From contig NZ_JACXAE010000029.1 in NCBI RefSeq assembly GCF_014698965.1, positions 1 to 64,000 on the forward strand: DNA of 64,000 nucleotides. Reading direction: 5' to 3'. This document shows positions 8,805 through 17,679 of this stretch, piece after piece. Below the pieces are notes generated by a model. The model made no database searches. It worked only from the letters and a program-made list of their open reading frames with translations, and was not told the DNA's origin. The number at the start of each line of letters is the position of its first letter. The stretch's first letter is position 1. The translations under genes and the position numbers were made by a program. The stretch comes from Iningainema tapete BLCC-T55 (lineage in GTDB: Bacteria > Cyanobacteriota > Cyanobacteriia > Cyanobacteriales > Nostocaceae).

Positions 8805-9056
8805 TTATCCTAATACTCTTGCAGGTACTGGTGTTGTGATACTTGCAAACCCCCTAGAGGTTGATTTAGCTTTTGCAGAAGATCCAGTTTCTCCTCTGAT
8901 TGCGAATCCTGAAGTATCAGTTAAGGCAATAGCATTTGGACCAGCACTAACTGCATCTGCATCTGCATCTGCGTAGAACTCTGCATAGCCACCTGCAATT
9001 GTAGCAGCACTTACGTCAGAAATATCTTCCACTAAGGTTAGATCAAAAATATTCAT
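8805..9056 (-). CDS. Small double-glycine-leader peptide, bacteriocin/RiPP-like
   Basis: The 83-aa product starts MNIFDLTLVEDISDVSAATIAGG. A leader with acidic/hydrophobic alternation ending in Gly-Gly (residues 22-23) is typical of precursors cut by C39-type peptidases or of Nif11/CTB-like cyanobacterial peptides. The putative core of about 60 aa is rich in Ala, Asp, Ser and Thr, with a YADADADAVSAG tract and an AKAKSTSRGF segment, and has no cysteine. No modification enzyme or exporter is encoded nearby, so any processing partner must be elsewhere. Small alanine/serine-rich proteins with such an N-terminus are common in Nostocales. The gene is plausible from its clean leader but its function is not established. 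Confidence 0.55.
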   Translation of the reverse strand: MNIFDLTLVEDISDVSAATIAGGYAEFYADADADAVSAGPNAIALTDTSGFAIRGETGSSAKAKSTSRGFASITTPVPARVLG

Positions 9057-9404
9057 GGTTTTTACCTGGTAGATGATTCGGTTTTGATGCAGAAAACATC
9101 GTCAGCTTCTTTTATGTGAATCTGTTTTCTGTCTTCTACATAAAGTACGGTAAATCAATCGGTTAAAAGTATTTATCTATCTAAAGTATGATATTGCTAC
9201 AAACACACCCGGACAAGCGGAACCGATTGAATTTGGTTTAAACCTTTGTACAGCAAAGTATACAAGAGTTTATTACCTACAGAGAAAATTCTAAAATAAG
9301 TTTTTTTTTTAATACACAATTTTCTGTGTAAAAAGTTTAATGGCGATCGCAACGCCTTGAGACTGAGATCCCCAACTTCTTTGAAAAGTCGGGGATCTCG
9401 TTGT
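9057..9404. other. Intergenic stretch with a hairpin and no convincing gene
   Basis: This 348-bp gap lies upstream of the small peptide gene and downstream of the WD40 gene. It should contain the promoter of the peptide gene, but no consensus boxes stand out. A long T-run is at 9301-9310. A hairpin (GAGATCCCCAACTTC / AAGTCGGGGATCTC) at 9365-9399 lies just past the WD40 gene's stop and may act as its terminator, though the U-tract is better placed for plus-strand transcripts. Confidence 0.55.
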
Positions 9405-12400
9405 TTAATCGCACAGATACTTGTCACTTTTTGTCACATTGGGATTAGTCTTGAGATAATCCCGTAGCCAATCGCAACCTTGCACAAGCAATTCATTGAC
9501 ATCCGAACCTTGTAGCTTGATACCTTGTTTGCGCCAAAGTTTAATTGTTCTATCTCCACTAGCAGAAGCAATTGTTTTACCATCAGGGCTAACACTTACA
9601 TAGTTGACACCAGCTCTATGCCCTTGCAAAGTACAGAGTACTTGACCGTCTTTACTCCAGAATTTAATGGTACTATCAAGACTAGCCGAAACTATGGTTC
9701 TGCTGTCAGGACTAAACCTGATGCAGTTGACACCATTAGTATGCCCTTGTAGAGTTCTGAGCAAAGTACCGTTTTTACTCCAAAGTTTGATGGTGTTGTC
9801 AGAACTAGCTGAGGCTATGATCCTACCATCTGGACTAAACTTCACGCTATTAACACCAAAACTATGTCCACAAAGGGTTTTCAGAAAAGTACCGTCTTTA
9901 GTCCATAGTTCTCCGTTTTTAGTCCATAGTCTCACAGTTTCATCAGTACTGCCAGAGGCAATAATCTCTCCATCGGGGCTGAAACACACGCTTAAAACTG
10001 GTTTGCTATGCCCAGATAAAGTTTTGAGCAGTCTACCGTCACGACTCCAAAGTTTAATCGTTCTGTCACCACTAGCAGAAACAATGGTCTTACTATCGGG
10101 ACTAAATGCTACACTAAATACTTGATCGCTATGCCCAGATAAAGTTTTGAGTAGTTTACCGTCGCGAGTCCACAATTTCACAGTTGTATCATCACTGGCA
10201 GAAGCAATTAACTTGCCATCCGGGCTAAAAACTACATCCCAAACAATGCCGCGATGTGCTTGAATAGTTTCTAGCAAAGTACCGTCTGTACTCCAGATTT
10301 TGATAGTTCTTTGCGCTGCCGAAACAATTCGTTCGCGATCGCGACTAAAATTAACACTTGTTACACTATTAGTGTGACCTTCTAGGCGATTACACTCTTG
10401 CACTTCACTGACTGCTTGGTGTATCCTATTCACAATATTAAGTTGAGTAGCAGGTGTTAACTCAGCTTCTTGTAACTGTTTAAGCGCCTTAACGGCTGCA
10501 AGTAACCCTCCTAATTGATCGTGAGAAAGAAACAAAGCTTGAGATAAAGAAACCAACGCTTCCATTTCGGCAACTTCTGCTCGCTTGCGTTCTTCCTGTT
10601 CTTTATGCAATGCTTTTTCCAGTTGTTTGAGCGTGTCTCGCAATTGTTCTTCTGTTTGTTTCTGTTGTTCTTTTGCTGCTGCTAACTCTGCCCATAGCGC
10701 GGGAGCTTGTTGTTGACGAATAAAACGCACTAAATAATCATGAATAAGTTGATAGCGCTTAGCACATGCTTCTGGCACAAGAAATACTAATCCTGCTCCA
10801 ACTAAAACCTGTAAAACTAAATCTAAATTATCAATTTCGACAGCTAAATCTAAAGCTTCTAAATCAGCTACTAATTCACTATTAGTTTTTAAAGGACGAG
10901 TACCATTTTCATCTGTTAATAAATACAAAACTAACCTGGCAGCACGTTCATTAGGCGCTCCACAGTCTTGAATTGCTGCTTCTAAAAAATGTTCAACTAG
11001 TTTTTCTTTATTACCTATTTGATGATATTTTTCTAAAGTGGTAATTTTATCTGTTTGCAATTGCGCACCCACTATTTGTAGTTCAATCGGACGTATTTCT
11101 CCAAAACATGCTAAATCCTCTACTAATTTATCAACTAGCGCTGGTTCTAAATATAAGTGGGTTCGTTCCGTTAAACTTTCAATTACTGCCTTGGCATCTT
11201 GAGGTGAAAAATTTCCTAAATAATAGCGAATATTTTTATCCAGTATGTTGTTATTAATTACATCCAGATTTATCAGTCGTTCCCATTCTAATAAATAATG
11301 TAAATAATCTTCTCGTAATGATAAAATTATTTTAAGATATGGAATATTAAGGCAATCACGCAAGAATTCATAAAACTGTCTTCGTTGATTTTGCTCCGGA
11401 TACTCAAAGAAAAACTCTTCAAACTGATCAAATATTAAAACAGTTAACAAATTACAATTGGCATTTTGCCGCAACTGTTGTAAAATATCATCTACCTGTT
11501 GTAGAGACGCGAAATTTCGCGTCTCTACATTATCTGTCAAACACCGGGCTAAAGTTTTCACCCAATCTCTATAAACTCGTAACAAAACAGGTAAAGCATC
11601 TCGTTCACCAATAGATTGCTGTTTGAGTGCTGGTAATAAACCAGCTTTCAAAATTGAACTTTTACCAACTCCTGATTGACCGTGAATTACTATGAGTTTA
11701 TGATCGTTACGACTAATTCTTTCCAATAATCGATTAATATCTTGTTGTCTACCAGAAGCGGCAATTTCTTGTGCCACGATCGCCTGGTGTTCAGCTTGAA
11801 GCTGTGCCGCATTAATGATACTATATTGTTGCGGATGCAAGTGAGCAGCCCCGATAAAAGCCCGTAAACCATACTGATACTCAATAGAAATTTGCTCTTG
11901 CTTAATCTCAAAAGCTTTGAGATATTCACCATTGTCGAAGTAAAGCGATCGCAACTTTTCTAAAATCCGAATATAAACTACTGGCTCACACTGAGGGTTA
12001 CTTTCATTTCTAGCTCTTTTCAGGTTAAGAACTGCTTCTTTTATTTCACCTAACGACTGTTGTGCTTGTGCTAATATCAAACGATATTTCCCAAAATAAT
12101 GAGATTTTAAGTTATGAATATTAGCTAAAATTCTTAAAGTTTTCTGTGCCAGTTGCTGTGCTTCATCCCAACTTGACTGCGCTAAAGCCACCTCAGCCAA
12201 AAATCCGTAAGCTTGGGCTACTTGTAATTGAGAACCATGTTTATGATGTAGTTTCAAAGATTGTTCGACAACACTTTGTAATGTATCCCATTCTTCTAAA
12301 TATTGCAGAACTTCACATAATTTAGTGATATGCTGAGCAACTAAGTCAAGACGATTAGCTTGTGCAAACGTATCAAGACATTGCTGTAAATAATAACGAC

Positions 12401-13436
12401 TTTCCTGCCAAAAACGAATATTTTCTAACAGATTTTGTTCAGCCTTGCGGCAATATACCAAACCGATATGCAGCAGTAAAACACCCTGCCTTTCCAAAAA
12501 TTGTTGCGTATATTCTGTAGAGACGCCCCGGTGGGGCGTCTCCATCATATTCGTAGTAAAAACAGACAAAATGCTTACCTTAAATCCAGAATCCTGCTCA
12601 GGATAAAACGTACCAAAATTTCCTCTGCCTTTATAGCTAGTATTACTCCAACCAGAATGCATAGCACGCAATTCCTCCCCCATCTCCTCCACTCCCTCTC
12701 TCCCCCACTCCCCATCTCCCCCACTCACAGGCTCAAGCAGCTGCTGTTGCCAAAAACTCAAACTGTGTTGATAGTGTTGCAAAGCCGATTCAGGTCGATT
12801 AAGCTGGTATTCATGCAACCCAATCACAAACTCCAGACTAGCTTGAATATCAGCATCTAAAACTTGTTCACGGTTTTGCAAATCTCGAAGCGCCGTTTGG
12901 AGTTGCCAGCAAATTTCTGGATTAGGATTAGTATTACCTGCAAATATTTCATCAGTTTTTTTCCGCAAGAAGTTGACTAACTCATCGCTAGAACTTTTAA
13001 ATCCAATTGTTGTTGCCCAATTCTCAAAATCAGTTGCCAATCTAATTAGCTTTTGCAAAACTTGATCATTTACCCAAAGCAGCAAAGGAAACGAGAAATT
13101 TTTTCTAAACTCCTCCCGTACAAAGTTAGCAGAAGTTAAAACCGTATCCAAGTCTTTTACCGACTCCAAACCAAAAACCATCACAGCATTTGGCTGTTCA
13201 TCTCCCAATTCGGCAAGTATAGTAGTATATAGAGTTTTAACAGAAGCAGGTAAAGTAATTTCACTGATTTTCAAGCTGGATAGCTGATGCAGGCGTTGTG
13301 CCATTTGCTGGCGTAAATCAGCGTAGTTACAACGCACCAAAATCAGCGAAAATTGACCTTGAGAAAGCCTAATAGCTCGGTTCAAAGTCTGCAAAGATTG
13401 TTCGTTGGCGATGGCTACATCTTCAGAATTAGTCAT
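9405..13436 (-). CDS. STAND-type NTPase with TPR region and seven-bladed WD40 propeller
   Basis: This 1343-aa protein has four parts. Residues about 1-180 form a domain with a P-loop-like pattern but no Walker A, ending in FPLLLWVNDQVLQKL. Residues about 190-560 form TPR-like helices. An NTPase follows, with Walker A HGQSGVGKSS near 585 and Walker B TVLIFDQFEEFF near 665, then a winged-helix-like region and a coiled coil around 930-980. At about 1015-1310 are seven WD40 repeats (GH...FSPDG...IASAS..TIKLW), exactly one propeller. STAND proteins switch from a closed to an oligomeric state after sensing a ligand, here probably via the propeller. It starts 6 bp after the stop of the ATPase gene at 13443-14753, so the two are co-transcribed. 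Two palindromic repeats and a seven-residue duplication between blades 4 and 5 are read through in frame. Confidence 0.85.
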   Translation of the reverse strand: MTNSEDVAIANEQSLQTLNRAIRLSQGQFSLILVRCNYADLRQQMAQRLHQLSSLKISEITLPASVKTLYTTILAELGDEQPNAVMVFGLESVKDLDTVLTSANFVREEFRKNFSFPLLLWVNDQVLQKLIRLATDFENWATTIGFKSSSDELVNFLRKKTDEIFAGNTNPNPEICWQLQTALRDLQNREQVLDADIQASLEFVIGLHEYQLNRPESALQHYQHSLSFWQQQLLEPVSGGDGEWGREGVEEMGEELRAMHSGWSNTSYKGRGNFGTFYPEQDSGFKVSILSVFTTNMMETPHRGVSTEYTQQFLERQGVLLLHIGLVYCRKAEQNLLENIRFWQESRYYLQQCLDTFAQANRLDLVAQHITKLCEVLQYLEEWDTLQSVVEQSLKLHHKHGSQLQVAQAYGFLAEVALAQSSWDEAQQLAQKTLRILANIHNLKSHYFGKYRLILAQAQQSLGEIKEAVLNLKRARNESNPQCEPVVYIRILEKLRSLYFDNGEYLKAFEIKQEQISIEYQYGLRAFIGAAHLHPQQYSIINAAQLQAEHQAIVAQEIAASGRQQDINRLLERISRNDHKLIVIHGQSGVGKSSILKAGLLPALKQQSIGERDALPVLLRVYRDWVKTLARCLTDNVETRNFASLQQVDDILQQLRQNANCNLLTVLIFDQFEEFFFEYPEQNQRRQFYEFLRDCLNIPYLKIILSLREDYLHYLLEWERLINLDVINNNILDKNIRYYLGNFSPQDAKAVIESLTERTHLYLEPALVDKLVEDLACFGEIRPIELQIVGAQLQTDKITTLEKYHQIGNKEKLVEHFLEAAIQDCGAPNERAARLVLYLLTDENGTRPLKTNSELVADLEALDLAVEIDNLDLVLQVLVGAGLVFLVPEACAKRYQLIHDYLVRFIRQQQAPALWAELAAAKEQQKQTEEQLRDTLKQLEKALHKEQEERKRAEVAEMEALVSLSQALFLSHDQLGGLLAAVKALKQLQEAELTPATQLNIVNRIHQAVSEVQECNRLEGHTNSVTSVNFSRDRERIVSAAQRTIKIWSTDGTLLETIQAHRGIVWDVVFSPDGKLIASASDDTTVKLWTRDGKLLKTLSGHSDQVFSVAFSPDSKTIVSASGDRTIKLWSRDGRLLKTLSGHSKPVLSVCFSPDGEIIASGSTDETVRLWTKNGELWTKDGTFLKTLCGHSFGVNSVKFSPDGRIIASASSDNTIKLWSKNGTLLRTLQGHTNGVNCIRFSPDSRTIVSASLDSTIKFWSKDGQVLCTLQGHRAGVNYVSVSPDGKTIASASGDRTIKLWRKQGIKLQGSDVNELLVQGCDWLRDYLKTNPNVTKSDKYLCD
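11501..11528. repeat. 28-bp GTAGAGACG palindrome inside the STAND/WD40 gene
   Basis: A perfect palindrome with 14-bp arms starting GTAGAGACGCGAAA. It is read in frame on the minus strand as VETRNFASL within the NTPase domain, between the P-loop and Walker B segments. Copies at 23191 and 37485 are read in the same frame. Confidence 0.85.
12517..12543. repeat. GTAGAGACG-family palindrome inside the STAND/WD40 gene (TPR region)
   Basis: Arms GTAGAGACGCCCC and GGGGCGTCTC flank a short centre. It is read through in frame as METPHRGVST in the TPR-like part. This is the GC-rich centre variant also seen at 35771 and 63324. Confidence 0.8.
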
Positions 13437-13442
13437 ATCGAG

Positions 13443-14753
13443 CTACAACTTACTAGCAAATTCTGGAGCTTCTGCCAAAATGGGATTGATATCAAACCAA
13501 GAGCCCTCATAATCCCGGTATTCAAATACAAACATATTACGGATTAAAACTTGATATCCTTCCTCTCCTTTTAAGGTTTTCTCCCGAGCCACTTCACGCA
13601 GCATTTCCCATTCATAGCTTGTGATTGCCAAAGTTAGCTCATTACGGCGTTGTCTAATTACACCTTCGACGCATTCCCGTGAAAGTGGCGGATCTTCTCT
13701 TTGCAAACAACGATATAGTAGCATCAGCAGGTTCCGCACATGCCCCCCACTAATTAAACAAAGCCTTTCTAAAGTATAAGGACTATCAAAAACTTCTGTA
13801 ATTAAATCAAGCCTTTTTTCTACACTAACATTAGGAAAAGCTCTTGCCATCAACATTTGTTGCAAATGAGCAATGCCTTCATCACAGATAGAACCGTTAC
13901 GTAACTGTACTGGTACCATTGGTAGTACTTTAGGATCTACCCCAAAACGGTTTGTTAGCCTTCCCAAGGCGCTGGAAAAAATTAATACTAAGGGAATTGT
14001 GTAAACTACATGACAGTTTAGCTGATTTAACTGTTCTCCTCGTTCTACAAATAAATATTCTGGTTGGTAGTATCCTGAGGGTTTGAGGGAGTTATCCACG
14101 CGATCGAGGTTATCGACAATTACCACCAGTCCTTTTTTACCTTGCTGTTTGAGTTTTTCTTGCGCTGGTTGGAGTAACTCTTGATTTATTGCTTCTAATA
14201 TGTTATTGGTACGAGGCTCGAGATATTGCCTGAGTTGATTGCGCAGCTTGGGGCTATCTTTGGTTCTTGCTGTAATTCTCGCAATACCCACAGATAACTC
14301 AGCTTCAGAAAGTTCCATTGGTGGTGAAAGCAAAAGCTGGGCAATTTCTGTGAACAGTTTTTGAAAGTATCCTGGTTTTAAATTGATTTGACTGGCTTCT
14401 AGGCTTTGACTAACGGAACGTGCTACACTTAGTAAAATATCTGTAACATCAACATCTGCCATATCCAGGCTTTGACTAGACTCAAAATAAACTACGTGAA
14501 ATCCCTGAGCTTCTAACTCAGCCTTGAGCCTTAGTAACTCAGTAGATTTGCCACAGCCGATATGTCCTGTAAACAATTGGCATGTAGGGTTATCAGGAGA
14601 AAGGCGGGTGATGGTTCGTCCCAATTCTTGGATAATTTTACCACCACGTACCGAAGAAAAATCAATATAATAAAGTCGGTCTTCTGCTTGCCCCACAGCT
14701 AACGTTTTACTAGGGTTACAAGCTTGAAAAAACCTGGTTAAATCTAATTGCAT
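13443..14753 (-). CDS. P-loop ATPase, partner of the STAND/WD40 protein
   Basis: This 436-aa soluble ATPase has a Walker A GHIGCGKS at residues 63-70, a Walker B-like strand LVVIVDNLDRV near 210, a helical region and a C-terminal winged-helix-like part (LREVAREKTL...YQVLIRNMFVFEYRD). The layout resembles AAA/STAND-like ATPases found beside large sensor proteins in cyanobacteria. It is the first gene of a two-gene operon, with its stop 6 bp before the ATG of the 1343-aa protein. A role as ATP-dependent switch or loader for that protein is inference. No effector domain such as a nuclease, TIR or membrane segment is visible in it. Confidence 0.75.
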   Translation of the reverse strand: MQLDLTRFFQACNPSKTLAVGQAEDRLYYIDFSSVRGGKIIQELGRTITRLSPDNPTCQLFTGHIGCGKSTELLRLKAELEAQGFHVVYFESSQSLDMADVDVTDILLSVARSVSQSLEASQINLKPGYFQKLFTEIAQLLLSPPMELSEAELSVGIARITARTKDSPKLRNQLRQYLEPRTNNILEAINQELLQPAQEKLKQQGKKGLVVIVDNLDRVDNSLKPSGYYQPEYLFVERGEQLNQLNCHVVYTIPLVLIFSSALGRLTNRFGVDPKVLPMVPVQLRNGSICDEGIAHLQQMLMARAFPNVSVEKRLDLITEVFDSPYTLERLCLISGGHVRNLLMLLYRCLQREDPPLSRECVEGVIRQRRNELTLAITSYEWEMLREVAREKTLKGEEGYQVLIRNMFVFEYRDYEGSWFDINPILAEAPEFASKL

Positions 14754-14985
14754 AGCAGCTTACCTTCAAAGACTCAGCCCCACGGTGCAGCCTCATTACT
14801 CAATATTCTACAAACGAATAAGTTGCCATTCCAGTAAATTTGAGTTAATTGTGGACAAGAAATTGAGTTATCAGGCGTCGTATTTTTCCAGAATTCTCTG
14901 ATACCATTATTGGCGGAGATTTCCGGCAAACTTCGGAAAATTAGTTGAATATAACTTAGGCGCTATTACTTAAAGGAGAATTGAA

Positions 14986-15423
14986 ATGGGGCTTAGTGAT
15001 GGTCTCTTAGACGAGAATAAAAAGAATATGGTTGTGGCTGACTGTACGAAGTTGCTAGACACCCAGGTGGCTGCCATGAAAGGTGTTTCTGGTATTGCCA
15101 TGAAAGCCGGCTACACTGCTATAAAGGGGATTGCGCCTGGTTATTGCGCCGACGCGATCGAACGACTTCTGCCAGAATGGTTTACAGCACTCGATCCCAT
15201 GTGGAGTGAGGGTACACAGACGGGAGATCCTGCTAATCACCTGATTCAGAATCGCGATCGCACTGCCGATGCTCTACTTTCTGTCACCGACGGCAGGATC
15301 GAGAAAAGCACCAACAATACCGTGCGCGGTTTGTATAATAAGTTTCGTAATTCAGCGAAGAAACATGTAGAAGACGCAGTACCGGACTTAGCTATAATTA
15401 TCGATAAATATACCAAAGTCTAA
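14986..15423 (+). CDS. Conserved protein, probably DUF6918 family
   Basis: This 145-aa helical protein has the pattern GLLDENKKNMVVADCTKLLD near the start, then KGVSGIAMKAGYTAIKGIAPGY, LLPEWFTALDPMW and a C-terminal RNSAKKHVEDAVPDLAIIID. The same order of blocks is known to me from a family shared by actinobacteria and cyanobacteria, of unknown function. It has no signal peptide and no catalytic motif. A strong AAAGGAG ribosome-binding site lies 8 bp upstream of the ATG. It stands alone. Confidence 0.7.
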   Translation: MGLSDGLLDENKKNMVVADCTKLLDTQVAAMKGVSGIAMKAGYTAIKGIAPGYCADAIERLLPEWFTALDPMWSEGTQTGDPANHLIQNRDRTADALLSVTDGRIEKSTNNTVRGLYNKFRNSAKKHVEDAVPDLAIIIDKYTKV

Positions 15424-15452
15424 ACGGTTTAGTTGAATGCGATCGCACATTT

Positions 15453-15517
15453 GAACCCCCCTGCCCCCCGAGGATCGGGAGGTTGAGTGCCCCCCAACAT
15501 ACCGGGTGGTTGGGGGG
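15453..15517. repeat. C/G-rich imperfect palindrome
   Basis: The element begins GAACCCCCCTGCCCCCCG and ends in a GGTTGGGGGG tract, with an internal CCCCCCAAC/GTTGGGGGG type pairing. It lies between the DUF6918-like gene and the MazF-type gene, which converge, and may act as a bidirectional hairpin. A comparable C/G-rich element is at 62322-62381. Confidence 0.5.
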
Positions 15518-15586
15518 ATCGTAGCGGGCAATCACACTGCTAACCGAGCAGTATTAGGGTGCGTGCGATCGCGCCAAGTACTACTG

Positions 15587-15988
15587 TTAGTTTGAATTAT
15601 CTTCTCCCAAGTCATCCTGTAGTTTCAGTATTCCAAAACTAATCTGAATGGCTATATCCACTTTTTCCATAGTTTCTGGGTTGAGATTACCCAGATGTTT
15701 AATCAGCCTTTGCTTGTCAATTGAACGGATTTGATTGAGGAGTGCAACTGAATCAACTTCTAAACCCCCTTCCGGGGATTTAATCAAAATTTCCGTGGGA
15801 TACAAAGATTCTTCAAATTTGGAAGTGATAGCAGCGACAATAGTGATAGGACTGTACTGATTGGAAATATCATTTTGCAAGATTAAAGCTGGACGAGTCT
15901 TTTTAATCTCTGCACCAATAGTAGGATCGAAATTGACTAAATACACTTCACCGCGTCTTGGGTATGTCACTTTTCGTTTTTCTGACAC
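15587..15988 (-). CDS. MazF/PemK-type mRNA interferase toxin
   Basis: The 133-aa protein shows the MazF fold signature: RRGEVYLVNFDPTIGAEIKK, then TRPALILQND and ITIVAAIT, and a C-terminal DSVALLNQIRSIDKQRLIK. MazF enzymes are ribosome-independent endoribonucleases cutting mRNA at short motifs. The conserved Arg of the RPALIL stretch and the Thr of the AIT segment are present, so the toxin should be active. Its start overlaps the upstream antitoxin gene by 22 bp, the usual arrangement with the antitoxin first. Confidence 0.9.
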   Translation of the reverse strand: MSEKRKVTYPRRGEVYLVNFDPTIGAEIKKTRPALILQNDISNQYSPITIVAAITSKFEESLYPTEILIKSPEGGLEVDSVALLNQIRSIDKQRLIKHLGNLNPETMEKVDIAIQISFGILKLQDDLGEDNSN

Positions 15989-16212
15989 GCTTCTTCTTCC
16001 AAATCAAACCATTCTTCAGCTAGTGCCAAATCACGCTCAGCCCTACGGATAGCTCCTTCTTTCAACTGTTCTCTCAGATCGGCTAATGCTTTTTGAGCAA
16101 TGTAGTATTGCACAGCTTCATTGATAAATCGACTGCGATCGCCCTTTTGAGTCACTCTGTCAATCAGTTGTATCGTCTCGTCTGGTAAGGTGATATTCAG
16201 CCTGCGATGCAT
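15967..16212 (-). CDS. Ribbon-helix-helix antitoxin paired with the MazF-type toxin
   Basis: This 81-aa protein opens with HRRLNITLPDETIQLIDRV, a CopG/Arc-type ribbon-helix-helix DNA-binding segment, followed by RSRFINEAVQYYI and an acidic C-terminal tail that would bind the toxin. It lies upstream of and overlaps the mazF-type gene. Such antitoxins usually repress their own operon through the RHH domain. Degenerate copies of this gene flank the PEP-CTERM-like gene at 16895-16957 and 17680-17767. Confidence 0.85.
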   Translation of the reverse strand: MHRRLNITLPDETIQLIDRVTQKGDRSRFINEAVQYYIAQKALADLREQLKEGAIRRAERDLALAEEWFDLEEEACQKNEK

Positions 16213-16336
16213 AATTGTTCAAAATCGTTACATTTCTATTATACACATTTATGATGTGTATAGCTTATCTACATTTTTAATTTTACCAAACTATGATGAA
16301 TAAAACTTACTAGCAGAAAATGGCAAAAAATGCTAG

Positions 16337-16798
16337 TCATGGCAACCCACCATCGACTTTCATGCAGATGTCCATGAAGTACGGACAGTTCCATCCCATC
16401 CGGAACTCGTGTTGGCGGCTACGGCGCGAGGGCTGGCTGTAAGTAGAGATAGAGGGAATTCTTGGAGCTTTTCACGCGCAAACCTACATGCTGCCTATGC
16501 ACGAGCCATAGCAGTATGTGGAGAAACCATTTTGATGAGTGCTTCTACGGGTCCGGATGGTGGGAAAGCAGCTATCTATCGACACCCGCTTGACAAGCCT
16601 GGAGCCTTCTCTAAGTGTGAGCAAGGGCTACCAGAATGGTTTAATGACAATATTAACACGGGAACTCTTGCCATTTCAGGAAATCTAGCTGCTTTTGGAA
16701 CCACTGACGGTGAGATATTTTTCTCTGACGATGTTGGCAACAGTTGGAAGCGAATTGCAGTCGATTTAGCTCCAATCTGCTGTCTTAATCTTATATGA
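16337..16798 (+). pseudogene. Truncated BNR/beta-propeller (sialidase-like repeat) gene
   Basis: The frame is open from about base 337 of this kilobase (16337) without a start codon and reads DFHADVHEVRTVPSHPELV, then LAATARGLAVSRDRGNSW. This is a BNR/Asp-box propeller repeat with the S-x-D-x-G-x-x-W signature, and a second one (FFSDDVGNSWKRI) lies near the C-terminus. Relatives of this type are full proteins of about 300-400 aa that start well before the DxHADVH motif. Only the C-terminal 150 residues survive here, so this is an N-terminally deleted remnant. A GTG at 16409 could give a 129-aa product but is probably not a real start. Confidence 0.65.
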
Positions 16799-16894
16799 CT
16801 CGTTGTTCAATCATGGGTGACGCGATCCCAAGGACACAGCTTAGCTCGCTTTTGCGTAACCTTTGTTACATTGCGCTTGGCAGTGGTATATGCC

Positions 16895-16957
16895 TCTGAG
16901 ATTGGCTAACGCTTTCTTGATATAGTATTGTATAGCTTCATTGATAAATCGACTGCT
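16895..16957 (-). pseudogene. Remnant of a second RHH antitoxin gene (C-terminal half)
   Basis: This stretch matches the antitoxin gene at 16069-16147 at many positions: both contain GGCTAA, TAGTATTG, and AGCTTCATTGATAAATCGAC. The match stops where the PEP-CTERM-like gene begins, and the rest of the antitoxin is found again at 17680-17767. Confidence 0.6.
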
Positions 16958-17000
16958 TTCGTGTAGAGTTTCCTATATAACCATCAGTATAATTACGCAA

Positions 17001-17663
17001 ATGAAATTATCTATGGCTGTTGCAGGAGCAGCGATTATAACTCTCTTAACTGTAGGTATAGCCCCAGTTCAAGCTGTTGTGTTAGACTTCAGATTTACTA
17101 CCTCTAGTGGCGCAACAGGTTCGTTTACCTTAGATACAGACACTCCCCCCTCTCCCGAGCCAGGTTCACTTGCACCGGATGCACCTGAGGTTCCAGCGAT
17201 TTTATACCCAAGAGCAGTATCAAACTACTCTTTTTCATCGTCCTATCTAAATTTGAACAACGACACTGCTGACTGGATTGCTGCCCCATTCCTTAGTTCT
17301 GGAGCGATTGGTTTACCTGCTAACTTGGGGGTTTTTAGCGGTGTTAATTATCCATCTGGATGTGTAACCGGATCGACGAGTTCCTCCTGTTTATTAGCCC
17401 TTGTTTCATTTTACTCAGGAAACCTTTCAGAGCTTCCCGTACTTTCCGATAATCCACTTTCCTATTCTAATGGTCTTGGTGTTAGTTTCTTTGATGCAAT
17501 AACTCAACAGGTGCTTATTCGTGAAGATATTACCAATTTTCAAGTTGTTCGTCTCCAACCTATCCCTGAACCGAACTTTAGCTGGAGTTTATTAGCTTTT
17601 GGTATCGGTGGCATAGGGTTCCAAGTCTTACCTAAGATGAGCAGAAGTGGTAAGGTTGCATAA
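17001..17663 (+). CDS. PEP-CTERM-like exported protein
   Basis: This is a 220-aa secreted protein from the ATG at 17001. The start is chosen because it gives a clean signal peptide (MKLSMAVAGAAIITLLTVG, cleavage near VQA); an upstream in-frame TTG at 16941 would read through the antitoxin remnant. The C-terminus has a PEP motif (IPEPNFSW), a hydrophobic helix (LLAFGIGGIGF) and basic residues, the tripartite PEP-CTERM sorting signal, though with Lys/Arg spread out. Such proteins are sorted by exosortase-type enzymes, none of which is encoded nearby. The middle part is Ser/Asn-rich and not recognised. Confidence 0.7.
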   Translation: MKLSMAVAGAAIITLLTVGIAPVQAVVLDFRFTTSSGATGSFTLDTDTPPSPEPGSLAPDAPEVPAILYPRAVSNYSFSSSYLNLNNDTADWIAAPFLSSGAIGLPANLGVFSGVNYPSGCVTGSTSSSCLLALVSFYSGNLSELPVLSDNPLSYSNGLGVSFFDAITQQVLIREDITNFQVVRLQPIPEPNFSWSLLAFGIGGIGFQVLPKMSRSGKVA

Positions 17664-17679
17664 GGGATCGATGGACAAC

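Noticed and set aside
9197-9427. A 76-aa open frame on the minus strand between the WD40 gene and the peptide gene
   Set aside because: It runs through a hairpin and a T-run, overlaps the WD40 gene start to stop region and has no ribosome-binding site or recognisable domain.
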